Assembly (NCBI RefSeq): GCF_046602855.1
Contig: NZ_JBKINJ010000001.1
Span: 1,984,001-2,048,000, forward strand
Length of the DNA stretch: 64,000 nt
Origin: Gracilimonas sp046602855
GTDB lineage: Bacteria > Bacteroidota > Rhodothermia > Balneolales > Balneolaceae
Direction of reading: 5' to 3'
The stretch's first letter is position 1. The number at the start of each line of letters is the position of its first letter. Under the pieces are notes generated by a model, which was not told where the DNA came from, made no database searches, and was given only the letters and a program-made list of their open reading frames with translations. A program made the position numbers and the translations under genes. Of the stretch, positions 53,135-62,282 are shown one piece after another.

Positions 53135-53905
53135 ATGTGCCTGATCACATTTGCATACAAAAAGCATCTGAAATATGAGCTGATACTGGCAGGTAACAGA
53201 GATGAATTCTATGGCCGGCCAACCCGTTCTGCTCAATTCTGGACAGAGGAAGGTCATTCTGATATTCTGGCCGGCAAAGACCTGGAAGCAGGCGGCACAT
53301 GGCTTGGCATTCATAAAGATGGAAGATGGGGAGCGTTGACTAATTATAGAGATCCAACCGTTATCAAAGAAGATCCACCCTCACGCGGTGAATTGGTTAT
53401 GAATTATTTGACTTCTGATAACTCAGCTATCGAATATTTGCAAAATCTATCAACAACAGCTCAGGACTATAACGGGTTTAACTTATTGCTTTGGGATAAC
53501 GGACATTTTTATCATTTTTCAAATCAAAGCAAGCGAATGACAACCATAGAACCAGGCGTTCATGGGATAAGTAATGCCCTGCTTGATACTTCCTGGCCAA
53601 AAGTAGATTCTGCCAATGAGCAAATGAAAAAATTGATAAGCTCTGATGAGATCAACAAAGAAGAGTTATTTGAACTTTTGCTTGACCAATCAAAAGCAAA
53701 TGATGAAGACCTGCCGGTGACCGGAATTCCCAGAGATCTTGAAAAAGCGATCTCATCCATATTCATCAAAACAGAAAATTACGGTACTCGCTGTTCATCA
53801 ATCCTTCTTATTGACAAGAATGGAAACATTGACTTTACTGAGCGTACATTTAATCCCGGTTCAGACACGATCAAGAATGAGCAACATTATCAAATAGAGA
53901 TATAG
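53135..53905 (+). CDS. NRDE-domain protein (TANGO2-like)
   Basis: I use the ATG at 53135, which gives MCLITFAYKKH; the frame extends to 52955 only by overlapping the divergent phosphatase gene. The 256-residue protein has the invariant N-terminal Cys2 and the name-giving AGNRDEFYGRPT motif, plus GGTWLGIHKDGRWGALTNYRDP. The family belongs to the Ntn-hydrolase-like fold; human TANGO2 links it to haem or lipid handling, but the bacterial function is not settled. It is followed by a convergent NhaC gene. Confidence 0.9.
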   Translation: MCLITFAYKKHLKYELILAGNRDEFYGRPTRSAQFWTEEGHSDILAGKDLEAGGTWLGIHKDGRWGALTNYRDPTVIKEDPPSRGELVMNYLTSDNSAIEYLQNLSTTAQDYNGFNLLLWDNGHFYHFSNQSKRMTTIEPGVHGISNALLDTSWPKVDSANEQMKKLISSDEINKEELFELLLDQSKANDEDLPVTGIPRDLEKAISSIFIKTENYGTRCSSILLIDKNGNIDFTERTFNPGSDTIKNEQHYQIEI

Positions 53906-53928
53906 CCCAAAGTTGACTGATTTGATCT

Positions 53929-55641
53929 TTAATCCAAACTTGTAATAGCGGCTACCTTGCCTTCAGGTGTATACTCTTTCGGGTCCGGGATCTTTCCGAA
54001 TTTATATATAATTCCAATAATTATAATTACACCTGTAGGATAAATGATCCATATTGGTATATTTAATACCAATGCACTTATCATTGCCACGATACTGATG
54101 ACTCCAACTGTCATCGCATAGGGCAGTTGAGTATTAACATGTTCTACATGGTCACATTGAGTGGCTATAGAACTCAATATGGTTGTATCGGATATCGGAG
54201 AACAGTGATCCCCCCATACAGACCCTGCAAGTACAGCACTTACACTTGCATAAATCACTTCTAAAGTAACTTCATAGGGGATACCCGTTGAATTACCAAT
54301 TTGCCAAGCCAATGGAACAACAAGAGGCATTAATATCCCCATGGTCCCCCAGCTTGAGCCGGTTGCAAATGCAGTCAAAGCTGAAAGTACAAATACAAGC
54401 GCAGGCATCCAGTATGGATTCAAAGTCTCACCGAACACGGATATAAGATAATCTGCCGTACCCAAAGCAACAGTAACATCACTTAAAGCCCAGGCTAATA
54501 CAAGGATAAGTACCCCGTCAAACATGACATGCATTCCATTCATCATTCCTTCGAGGGTCTTTTCCACATCCAATAATTTTTGGGATAGAGTCATTACAAT
54601 GGCAACAACCACTGACGCAATAGAACCCCACAGAAGGGCATTATAGGAATTAGCCGTCTCCACAATAGCCTGAACTGAATTACCCTCACCTGTCACGAAC
54701 AGACCGGCTATAGTTCCAATTACTAATGTTAAGATCGGAATAGCAGCGTTGGTCCAGTGAGACTCACTTTTCTTTTCCTCATCCTCTTCAATTTTTTCTT
54801 TGTACAAATTGTATTTATCAATTTTTGGGTCGTGTTTTGCCTTATACAAAGTAATTCGTGCTTTTAGCATTGTACCATAATCACGACCGGAAAAGGCTAT
54901 CAAAATCACGAATAGGATAGTGAAGAATGCATAGAAGTTATATGGCAGAGAATGTATAAATACCGAATAAGCTGCTTCATTAAAGTTCGCCATCTCAGCC
55001 TCTGCTGTCGCAATAAACCCCACCATGGCTCCGATCCAGGTACTTACCAGTGCGACGGTTGCTATCGGTGCTGCCGTGGCATCAACCAGATAAGCTAACT
55101 TGGCACGAGAGATCCTGAGTTTATCGGTAAGCGGACGCATGGTATTCCCTACAACCATTGTATTTGCGTAATCATCAAAAAAGACGATAAAACCCATTAG
55201 TGAGGTCACTACCATGCCCTGAACTTTAGTGCGCACAAATTTTGTGATGGCCTTAATGACACCACGTGTACCGCCATTATCAGTTATTATACCCACCATT
55301 CCGCCTATCAATATTGAAAATACCACAATACTCATGCGGTCCGGATCTGAAACACCCGGTACTATATAGTCACTCAGTGACCCAAAAAAACTTGAAAAGA
55401 TACCTGAAAAAGAAATATTACCAATTAAAAAAGCACCCATCCATATTCCTAAGAATAAGGCAAAAAGCACTTGTTTGAAGATCAGTGCAATTGCAATTGC
55501 AACAAGCGGGGGTAAGATACTGATCCAGCTACCAATTAATCCTGTAGCTGCTTCTGAAGTTTGAATGTCTGCCCAGGCCAACTGTGATCCCAAGATTAAC
55601 ACAGTACAAACACCTATGAGTGCTGCTATTTTCTTTTTCAT
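53929..55641 (-). CDS. Na+/H+ antiporter of the NhaC family
   Basis: A 570-residue inner-membrane protein with about thirteen helices. The start MKKKIAALIGVCTVLILGSQLAWAD looks like a cleavable signal peptide, unusual for this family. NhaC marks are LIGGMVGIITDNGGTRG, FDDYANTMVVGNTMRPL, ATAAPIATVALVSTWIGAMVG and GSVWGDHCSPISDTTILSSI. A charged cytosolic loop (about 275-290) splits the repeat. It would export Na+ in exchange for protons, which fits a saline habitat along with the sodium-coupled carriers downstream. Confidence 0.9.
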   Translation of the reverse strand: MKKKIAALIGVCTVLILGSQLAWADIQTSEAATGLIGSWISILPPLVAIAIALIFKQVLFALFLGIWMGAFLIGNISFSGIFSSFFGSLSDYIVPGVSDPDRMSIVVFSILIGGMVGIITDNGGTRGVIKAITKFVRTKVQGMVVTSLMGFIVFFDDYANTMVVGNTMRPLTDKLRISRAKLAYLVDATAAPIATVALVSTWIGAMVGFIATAEAEMANFNEAAYSVFIHSLPYNFYAFFTILFVILIAFSGRDYGTMLKARITLYKAKHDPKIDKYNLYKEKIEEDEEKKSESHWTNAAIPILTLVIGTIAGLFVTGEGNSVQAIVETANSYNALLWGSIASVVVAIVMTLSQKLLDVEKTLEGMMNGMHVMFDGVLILVLAWALSDVTVALGTADYLISVFGETLNPYWMPALVFVLSALTAFATGSSWGTMGILMPLVVPLAWQIGNSTGIPYEVTLEVIYASVSAVLAGSVWGDHCSPISDTTILSSIATQCDHVEHVNTQLPYAMTVGVISIVAMISALVLNIPIWIIYPTGVIIIIGIIYKFGKIPDPKEYTPEGKVAAITSLD

Positions 55642-55747
55642 GTAAAGCTTTTATTCGTTTTTGAAACCGCTCAGAAAATAACATCTATTCCATTAAAACC
55701 AAGATTCAAAGTTTATAACGAGTTGTAAAATTGTTGATCGTAATAAA

Positions 55748-55776
55748 AGCCCGAATCATTAAATACGATCCGGGCT
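55748..55776 (-). terminator. Terminator after gltX
   Basis: On the minus strand AGCCCGGATC (55767-55776) pairs with GATTCGGGCT (55748-55757), with one G-T pair and a 9-base loop, and is followed by TTTTATTA. It lies 34 bases after the gltX stop. Confidence 0.8.
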
Positions 55777-55810
55777 CATGCTTTTTTGGTAAAGGCGTAT
55801 GATGGAGGGG

Positions 55811-57289
55811 TTAAAGTTTGCTCAATGCTGTGTCAATACGCTTTATGGTTTCATCTCTACCGATCAACTCTAAAGCCGGAAACAGATCCGGACCAAAACC
55901 CTGACCGGAAACTGCAATTCGCAGAGGCATCATCAATTTTCCAAAACCCACCTCGTGTTCTTCTATAGTCTCCTTCAGCTTTTCTTTTAATGTAGCTGCT
56001 TCAAACTCATCGTCAGACAGCTGCTCGATCTTGGTTTTATAGGCCTTAACCAGCGCCGGGCTGTCGTCTTTCCATTTTTTCAAAGCTTTTTCATCATAGA
56101 CTTTTGGGGCTTCAAAAAAGAAGGCTCCCATGCTTGTAAATTCGTCCACTTTGGAAACACGCTCGTGAAGTAAACCGATCACGGATGTCAAAAACTCATC
56201 GCTCGGGATCTCGAATCCTTTCTCAAGAAGTAATGCTTCAACACGTGGCTTAAGCTCCTCTATTGAGTGCTCACGAATGTAATTTTCGTTATACCACATC
56301 AGTTTCTTGTAATTGAATACGGCTCCCCCTTTGGATACTCTATCCAGTGTAAAAAGTTCACAGAGTTCTTCCATGGTATGGATCTCAGAGTCATCACCCG
56401 GACTCCAACCTAGGTACGCTAAAAAATTAACCAAGGCATCCGGTTCATAATTACCAGAGATATAATCTTTCGTATTGACAGGGATACCTTCACTTTCGGC
56501 ATTACGCTTGGATAGCTTCCCACCACTTGGGCTCATTATCAACGGTAGATGTGCCATAATTGGTGGCTCCCAACCAAAAGCTTCATATAGCAATATATGT
56601 TTGGGAGTACTGCTCAACCATTCTTCACCCCGTATCACATGCGTGATCTCCATTGTATGATCATCTACGACATTAGCCAAGTGATAAGTTGGCATTCCGT
56701 CTGATTTGAGTAATACCTGATCGTCAAGTCCTTCAGTATCAAAGGAAACATGACCGCGGATCTCATCTTCAAAACGGATCGTCTCCTTGCGGGGCACTTT
56801 TAAACGGATTACATATTCATCTCCATCTTTCAATCTCTTCTCCACTTCATCCTGTGGAAGAGTAAGACTGTTCTTCATAGACTGACGCGTAATGGAGTCA
56901 TATTTTGGAGATGGATTTCCTGATTTCTTCAGGCGCTCACGCATCTCGTCAATTTCCTCAACGGTGTCAAAGGCATAGTATGCCTGTCCCTGCTCTATCA
57001 GCTGTTCGGCATATTTATGATAGATATCTTTTCGCTCACTTTGTCGGTACGGCCCATGATCACCACCTTTACCGGGACCTTCATCAATTTCCATTCCTGC
57101 CCACTCCAGGGAATCGATGATATCCTGTTCAGCTCCCTCTACATAGCGGGATTGATCGGTATCCTCAATACGGAGCACAAATTTACCATCATTATGACGG
57201 GCAAAAAGATAGTTGTATAGTGCGGTCCGGAGTCCGCCAATGTGTAAAAATCCGGTTGGTGAAGGCGCAAATCGTACGCGAACTGACAT
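55811..57289 (-). CDS. gltX: Glutamyl-tRNA synthetase
   Basis: A 492-residue class I tRNA synthetase that charges tRNA-Glu. The HIGH-type motif is FAPSPTGFLHIGGLRTALYN, and the KMSKS-type loop is GGKLSKRNAES, the KLSKR form normal for this enzyme. The anticodon-binding helical domain follows (about 330-492). The long acidic stretch and length match GluRS. Whether it also charges tRNA-Gln cannot be told. It is alone, with its own terminator. Confidence 0.95.
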   Translation of the reverse strand: MSVRVRFAPSPTGFLHIGGLRTALYNYLFARHNDGKFVLRIEDTDQSRYVEGAEQDIIDSLEWAGMEIDEGPGKGGDHGPYRQSERKDIYHKYAEQLIEQGQAYYAFDTVEEIDEMRERLKKSGNPSPKYDSITRQSMKNSLTLPQDEVEKRLKDGDEYVIRLKVPRKETIRFEDEIRGHVSFDTEGLDDQVLLKSDGMPTYHLANVVDDHTMEITHVIRGEEWLSSTPKHILLYEAFGWEPPIMAHLPLIMSPSGGKLSKRNAESEGIPVNTKDYISGNYEPDALVNFLAYLGWSPGDDSEIHTMEELCELFTLDRVSKGGAVFNYKKLMWYNENYIREHSIEELKPRVEALLLEKGFEIPSDEFLTSVIGLLHERVSKVDEFTSMGAFFFEAPKVYDEKALKKWKDDSPALVKAYKTKIEQLSDDEFEAATLKEKLKETIEEHEVGFGKLMMPLRIAVSGQGFGPDLFPALELIGRDETIKRIDTALSKL

Positions 57290-57365
57290 GTGTTATTTTG
57301 TTTAGTTGAATTCTTCTATTTTCTGCTTTCAAAGATAAGAAATTTTAACCCCTAAATTCATAACG

Positions 57366-58025
57366 TTGAAGCTAGCTCTTCTCCAGCCTCAGTTTGCGCC
57401 AAACCTGTACGATCTTTCGTCTATGCTGAATGCTGATTTGGTAGTGTGGAATGACCTTGAACAGTGGTCTCGAAAAGGAAGAACCCATCGTGCAGCCATT
57501 AAGGGTGAGCATGGTTTGCAGTGGATCAATATCCCGATCAGGACCAAAGATAAAAAGAAAATGATCGGTAAGGTCCGTATTGATCATACTGTAGATTGGA
57601 TAGAACCTTTCTGGAATGCGCTGTTACATAATTATTCCAATGCCACGTGGTTCGATTTCTTTTCTGATGAAATTGAAGCTGATATCAAGCGTTTTTCCGA
57701 ATTCGAAAGATTGATCGATCTCAACATGTGGTTCTTCGAGCGACTGATGAAATATCTGGAGTTTAGAGTTGAATACCGGTTGGCAAGTCAGATTTCTGAG
57801 TTTGATCCTAATCCCGAACTGTTCATAAAATCAATGAACGCTAATATTCTATATCAAGAGTATGACGCAAAAAACTACCAGTGGTTGGTCAGTAATGAGG
57901 TCCAAGCGCTAAAAAAACATCCGGTATATCAACAGGTCGATGGAGAATTCATCCCTGGACTGAGTATCCTTGATCTGCTATTTAACGAAGGCAAAGAAAG
58001 TTTTCGCATTTTTGATAAGCTCTAA
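57366..58025 (+). CDS. WbqC-family protein
   Basis: A 219-residue protein of the WbqC family, found beside polysaccharide and glycan genes but without an established reaction. Marks are KLALLQPQFAPNLYDLSSML at the start, the DLVVWNDLEQWSRKGRTHRAAI block, GLQWINIPI and WNALLHNYSNATWFDFF. The start codon is TTG; no in-frame ATG stands nearby and no clear ribosome-binding site is seen. No glycan genes are in this window. It is convergent with the DASS transporter. Confidence 0.8.
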   Translation: MKLALLQPQFAPNLYDLSSMLNADLVVWNDLEQWSRKGRTHRAAIKGEHGLQWINIPIRTKDKKKMIGKVRIDHTVDWIEPFWNALLHNYSNATWFDFFSDEIEADIKRFSEFERLIDLNMWFFERLMKYLEFRVEYRLASQISEFDPNPELFIKSMNANILYQEYDAKNYQWLVSNEVQALKKHPVYQQVDGEFIPGLSILDLLFNEGKESFRIFDKL

Positions 58026-58031
58026 AAGATT

Positions 58032-59507
58032 CTACTGAGCCCAATCAGGTAATACTCCGATCTCGATCCCAAAGAACCAGCTAACCACTGTAAGTGCTGC
58101 TAGTGAGATCAAACCTATGAACAAGAAATTCAGCCACAGACCCGCCTTTGACATTTGAGGTACGGTGATCTTATCACTGCCGTAGACAATGGCGTTAGGC
58201 GGTGTAGCTACGGGTAACATAAAAGCGCAGCTTGCCCCCATAGCCGTTGGAATAGCTAGTAAAAGTGGGTTCTCACCTAATCCTATTGCCACTGATGCCA
58301 GTATCGGTAAGAAAGCGGCAGTGGAAGCCGTATTGCTTGTCATCTCCGTCAGAAATATGATCAGAGCAACCACTAGGATCACGATAACCCAAACCGGCCA
58401 TGTACTGAAACTTCCAATTCCCGTACCTATCCATGTAGCTAATCCTGTTTCGCTTATAGCGGAAGCCATACTCAGACCACCTCCAAAAAGAATAAGGACG
58501 CCCCACGGTAAATTTTTAGTTTCATCCCAAACCAATAATCTTCTTTTTTCTGACCCACCCGCCGGCAGCACAAATAAAAGTACGGAAGCGCCGATCGCAA
58601 TACCTGCATCTGACAAGCCCGGAAGCAGATCGGTCAGTAAAGGACGAAACATCCAAAACATGGCTGTTAAAATAAAAATTACAGCCACTCGCTTTTCCTG
58701 AACTGAAAATTTCCCAAGTCTTTTGATCTTATCAGCGATCAGCTCAGCGCCTCCCGGTAGTACTTCGATCTTTATCGGGTAAATTACCTTAGCAAGGATC
58801 AGAAACATGAGTGGCAAACTTATTAACACCATCGGTAGTCCCACTTGCATCCATTTGAAAAAGCTGATCTCATACCCATAATTCTCCAACATGAATCCGG
58901 CAAGCAAAGCATTTGGCGGTGTTCCGATCAAAGTCCCGATCCCACCAATATTACAGGCATAAGCAATACTCAATAGCAGTACTATCTCAAAATTTGTATT
59001 CCCTTCATTTCCTTCTTTCGTATTTAAATTAAGAATGGATAAGGCAATTGGCAGCATCATAACGGCTGTTGCCGTATTACTCACCCAAAGGCTCAAAAAT
59101 GCTGATGCAATGATAAATCCTACTATAATGGAAGAAGGCTTCACTCCAACCACGTTTATAATAGAAAGTGCGATCCTGTTGTGTAAATTCCATCGCTCCA
59201 TAGCTAGTGCAATGATAAATCCACCCATAAATAAAAATATCAGCGGATTGGCGTAGGGCGTGGTCGCTTCAGAAATAGAGACGATGTCAAGTATTGGAAA
59301 TAACGCGATCGGAAGAAGTGCTGTAACTGATATTGAGATCGCTTCTGTTATCCACCATATAGCCATTAAAAGGGTTACCGCTGCCGTTTTCCAGGCAGCT
59401 TCTTTTAAGCCTTCAGGAACAGGCGACCAAAAAACCAACAAAAAAACAGCCAAACCGGTGACTAAACCCAGGAACTTTCCTTTATCTTTCATCATTGAGA
59501 AGTGCAT
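58032..59507 (-). CDS. Sodium-coupled DASS (SLC13) dicarboxylate/anion transporter
   Basis: A 491-residue membrane protein with about twelve helices of the SLC13/DASS family. The sodium- and substrate-binding SNT motifs are WVSNTATAVMMLPIALSIL near 148 and EMTSNTASTAAFLPILASV near 392. GTLIGTPPNALLAGF and LPVATPPNAIVYGSD are also conserved. It imports di- or tricarboxylates with Na+; the exact substrate is unknown. It is divergent from the small protein / SSS pair. Confidence 0.93.
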   Translation of the reverse strand: MHFSMMKDKGKFLGLVTGLAVFLLVFWSPVPEGLKEAAWKTAAVTLLMAIWWITEAISISVTALLPIALFPILDIVSISEATTPYANPLIFLFMGGFIIALAMERWNLHNRIALSIINVVGVKPSSIIVGFIIASAFLSLWVSNTATAVMMLPIALSILNLNTKEGNEGNTNFEIVLLLSIAYACNIGGIGTLIGTPPNALLAGFMLENYGYEISFFKWMQVGLPMVLISLPLMFLILAKVIYPIKIEVLPGGAELIADKIKRLGKFSVQEKRVAVIFILTAMFWMFRPLLTDLLPGLSDAGIAIGASVLLFVLPAGGSEKRRLLVWDETKNLPWGVLILFGGGLSMASAISETGLATWIGTGIGSFSTWPVWVIVILVVALIIFLTEMTSNTASTAAFLPILASVAIGLGENPLLLAIPTAMGASCAFMLPVATPPNAIVYGSDKITVPQMSKAGLWLNFLFIGLISLAALTVVSWFFGIEIGVLPDWAQ

Positions 59508-59643
59508 CTCATATTTAAGTTATTGAGCTGCTATGAATATAGAAGCAAACAAGTGGAATTGGAAACCGATTTAATTTTGAGGGTTTTATCTGCTAATATT
59601 GGTAATCACTTTCAATAAAAGTTCACAATAAGTATTATCGGGC

Positions 59644-59772
59644 ATGGAAGAAAAAAACACTGACCAAAATTTTGAGACTGAGTGGCGTACCGATTATACA
59701 GTGGTAGCTATTTTGGGTGTCGTTTACATATTGCTTTTCCTTTGGTTCACCTCAACTTTCAATTTGCCCTAA
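59644..59772 (+). CDS. 42-residue membrane protein preceding a symporter
   Basis: A short gene with an ATG at 59644 and TAA at 59770-59772; the symporter ATG follows at the next base. The product has a charged, soluble start (MEEKNTDQNFETEWRTDY) and one membrane helix (about 19-36, VVAILGVVYILLFLWF) before the tail FNLP. The zero-base spacing indicates coupled translation. Small one-helix proteins encoded directly before sodium:solute symporters are known in several families and are thought to act as accessory subunits; here that is inference. Confidence 0.75.
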   Translation: MEEKNTDQNFETEWRTDYTVVAILGVVYILLFLWFTSTFNLP

Positions 59773-61503
59773 ATGAGCTGGATCGATTGGTTAGTACTTA
59801 TTGCCTTTCTGGGTTACACTATTTGGGATGGCACAAGAAGAGGCAAAGATGCTTCAACAATTGAGGGTTATCTCCTGGCAAACAGGTCTATGCCATGGTG
59901 GGCAGCGGGACTCTCAGTAATGGCCACACAAGCATCTGCCATCACTTTTATAGGAACCACCGGCATTGCCTATGTGGAGGACATGAGATTCGTACAAACC
60001 TATCTCGCCATTCCTTTTGCTATGATCTTTATCTGTATATTTCTGGTTCCGTTCTTCAGCAAGATGCAAAATTTCACGGCTTATGAAGTACTTGAGGACC
60101 GGTTTGGACTGAAGACACGACTCACCACTTCCGGTTTATTTCTCATTTCCCGCGGACTCGCTCTTGGGGTGGTGATCGCAGCCCCTTCTTATGTGCTTTC
60201 TCTTCTGCTTGGACTTCCCCTGAATATCACTATTCTCATCATTGGCGTCATTGCCACTCTGTATACCACGGTTGGTGGGATAGCGGGGGTGATCAATACC
60301 GATGTGAAACAGATGATAGTCATGATGTTTGGACTGGTCTTTTGTTTTGGTCTTGTCTGGCATCATTTACCAGAGGAAGTTGGTTTTGACGGTGCTCTTT
60401 ATCTAGCCGGTTCACTCGACAAACTAACAGCTTTGGACCTTAATTTTGATCTTACTGAAAAATATAATATCTGGAGTGGGGTGATCGCTGCCTTCTTTCT
60501 CATGGTCTCTTATTTTGGAACCGATCAGACTCAGGTTCAGCGTTACCTGACCACTGATTCAGTAAAAAATGCCCGGAAATCCTTGTTGCTGACAGCTTAT
60601 GCAAAAGTACCGATGCAGTTCTTCATTCTATTACTTGGAGTCATGCTCTACGTTTTCTTCATCTTTAACTCAGCTCCGGCCTCTTTCCGCAGTACCGAAC
60701 CCGTTGCCCAAACCGAACAACAGCAACTTGCGGAACAAAAGATCCTGAAAGACTATCAGGTTGCTCATTTAGCCAGAAAGGAAGCTGCCTTCGATGCCAT
60801 TCAGAACCGAGATGAAAGCTCAAAACAGCGCTTCGTTGAAACCGATGCCATGATGAACGATGCCAGAAATGCAGAACTTGCCCTGCAGGCTGAGATCAGA
60901 CAGGCTGATGTAAACGATACCAACTATATCTTTCCCTATTTCATCCTGAATTTTGTACCCATTGGTATAGTAGGCTTGATCGTGGCGGGTATATTTGCAG
61001 CCGCACTCAGCTCCATTGACAGTGAGCTTAATGCACTGACTACTGTCTCCATTGTGGATTGGTATCAGCGCTTAAAAGGAGACGTGCATACTGAGGCTCA
61101 CTATGTAAAATCATCTCGCGGAGTTACCTTCTTCTGGGGTGCCCTGGCCACAGTATCAGCTTTGCTAATGGGAGAGACCCGCTCTATCATCGAATTAGTG
61201 AATCAGATAGGCAGCTACTTTTATGGATCAATACTTGGGGTTTTCATACTTCTGCTTTGGGTAAAAAAGGCTACCGGTACCGGTGCTCTGGTTGGCCTGG
61301 TCTCGGGAATGCTTTCTGTGTTCATGTTCGACCGGTTATTCTATAGTGCTGCAGCCGATGAATATGCCTTTGTATTGCCGTGGAGCCTGATGCCGGAAGG
61401 ATATAACAAAGCCATTGAATTTCTTTGGTTGAATCCGGTCGGTACTTTTGTGGTAGTAGGCGTTGCTATTTTCATAAGCTTTATCTGGCCTGGTAAAAAA
61501 TAA
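59773..61503 (+). CDS. Sodium:solute symporter (SSS family)
   Basis: A 576-residue inner-membrane symporter with about fourteen helices. Family marks are SMPWWAAGLSVMATQASAITFIG near 38, LEDRFGLKTRLTTSGLFL, GGIAGVINTDVKQM and GIFAAALSSIDSELNALTTVS. A hydrophilic helical insert of about 75 residues (about 310-385: EQQQLAEQKILKDYQ, KEAAFDAIQNRDESSK) interrupts the membrane part and is longer than in most family members. The substrate is unknown. It is co-translated with the small membrane protein directly upstream. Confidence 0.9.
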   Translation: MSWIDWLVLIAFLGYTIWDGTRRGKDASTIEGYLLANRSMPWWAAGLSVMATQASAITFIGTTGIAYVEDMRFVQTYLAIPFAMIFICIFLVPFFSKMQNFTAYEVLEDRFGLKTRLTTSGLFLISRGLALGVVIAAPSYVLSLLLGLPLNITILIIGVIATLYTTVGGIAGVINTDVKQMIVMMFGLVFCFGLVWHHLPEEVGFDGALYLAGSLDKLTALDLNFDLTEKYNIWSGVIAAFFLMVSYFGTDQTQVQRYLTTDSVKNARKSLLLTAYAKVPMQFFILLLGVMLYVFFIFNSAPASFRSTEPVAQTEQQQLAEQKILKDYQVAHLARKEAAFDAIQNRDESSKQRFVETDAMMNDARNAELALQAEIRQADVNDTNYIFPYFILNFVPIGIVGLIVAGIFAAALSSIDSELNALTTVSIVDWYQRLKGDVHTEAHYVKSSRGVTFFWGALATVSALLMGETRSIIELVNQIGSYFYGSILGVFILLLWVKKATGTGALVGLVSGMLSVFMFDRLFYSAAADEYAFVLPWSLMPEGYNKAIEFLWLNPVGTFVVVGVAIFISFIWPGKK

Positions 61504-61587
61504 GTCTTTCAAGAAACAAATCGCCTTTTCCATTTTCTGGTTCCAAAATAATTTTGAAATAAGACAGTTATTATTTACACTACTTTC

Positions 61588-61595
61588 GTGTACAC
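61588..61595. promoter_or_regulatory. Palindrome upstream of the toxin-antitoxin pair
   Basis: GTGTACAC, a perfect 8-bp palindrome, lies 15 bases before the antitoxin ATG within TTTACACTACTTTC-GTGTACAC. Antitoxins of this type repress their own operon by binding such dyads. The site is a candidate only. Confidence 0.45.
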
Positions 61596-61610
61596 TAAAT
61601 TTGTGGACTT

Positions 61611-61829
61611 ATGAAAAATATAACCTTCAGTGCTGACGAAAAACTGATAGATAAAGCCCGTCTAAAGGCTGCTAAAGAGAAAACTACCTTGAATAAGCGG
61701 TTTAGGGAATGGCTGGCTAGTTACGCAAGACAAAATGATCTGGGTAACTCCTTCGAAAAAATGATGGAGGAATTGGATCATGTCAATTCAGGAGGAAAAT
61801 TTACAAGAGACGAAATGAATGAGCGATAA
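61611..61829 (+). CDS. VapB-type antitoxin, ribbon-helix-helix
   Basis: A 72-residue protein. The start MKNITFSADEKLIDKARLKA and the following helices (KEKTTLNKRFREWLASYA) match a ribbon-helix-helix DNA-binding domain (about 1-45). The C-terminal part (about 46-72) is acidic and would wrap around the toxin. It overlaps the PIN-domain toxin gene by 11 bases, the usual layout. It should neutralise the toxin and repress the operon. Confidence 0.82.
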   Translation: MKNITFSADEKLIDKARLKAAKEKTTLNKRFREWLASYARQNDLGNSFEKMMEELDHVNSGGKFTRDEMNER

Positions 61830-62247
61830 AGCATTTTTGGACACCAACATTTTCGCCTACTCATTTGACCGTTCAAATAAATCTAAACGGCAATTAGCTT
61901 CTGATTTAATCAAGCATCAATTAGAAAATGGAACCGGTGTAATAAGTTATCAGGTTGTTCAGGAATTTATCAACGTTTCGTATAGAAAATTCAAAAGCCC
62001 AATGAGTCTGCAAGAACTCGAAAGGTATATAGAAAATGTTTTTAGCCATCTGTGGCAGGTATACTCCAGTAAAGATCTCATTTATTCAGCAATAGGAGTC
62101 AAAGAACAATTTAAATTTTCATTCTATGATTCCCTGATCATTGCTGCTGCTTTAGAAGCCGGTTGTTCCACCCTTTACTCTGAAGATCTTCAGCACAAAC
62201 AGAATATCTATTCGGTGCAGATCATAGATCCATTTATTGAGGATTGA
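61819..62247 (+). CDS. VapC-type PIN-domain ribonuclease toxin
   Basis: A 142-residue PIN-domain protein. The first catalytic Asp is in FLDTNIFAYSFD (D8), further acidic residues lie in VVQEFINVS (E49 region) and FSFYDSLIIAAALEAG, and the C-terminal TLYSEDLQHKQ completes the acidic pocket. VapC toxins cleave RNA, commonly tRNA or rRNA, when free of antitoxin. It is translated by overlap with the antitoxin. Both genes appear intact. Confidence 0.85.
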   Translation: MSDKAFLDTNIFAYSFDRSNKSKRQLASDLIKHQLENGTGVISYQVVQEFINVSYRKFKSPMSLQELERYIENVFSHLWQVYSSKDLIYSAIGVKEQFKFSFYDSLIIAAALEAGCSTLYSEDLQHKQNIYSVQIIDPFIED

Positions 62248-62282
62248 TCGATGAAGGAGGCTCCAGGAAAATGAATAGTTAT

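Noticed and set aside
55811..57289. Degenerate KMSKS motif in glutamyl-tRNA synthetase
   Set aside because: KLSKR is normal for this enzyme family, so it is not evidence of a decayed or specialised paralogue.
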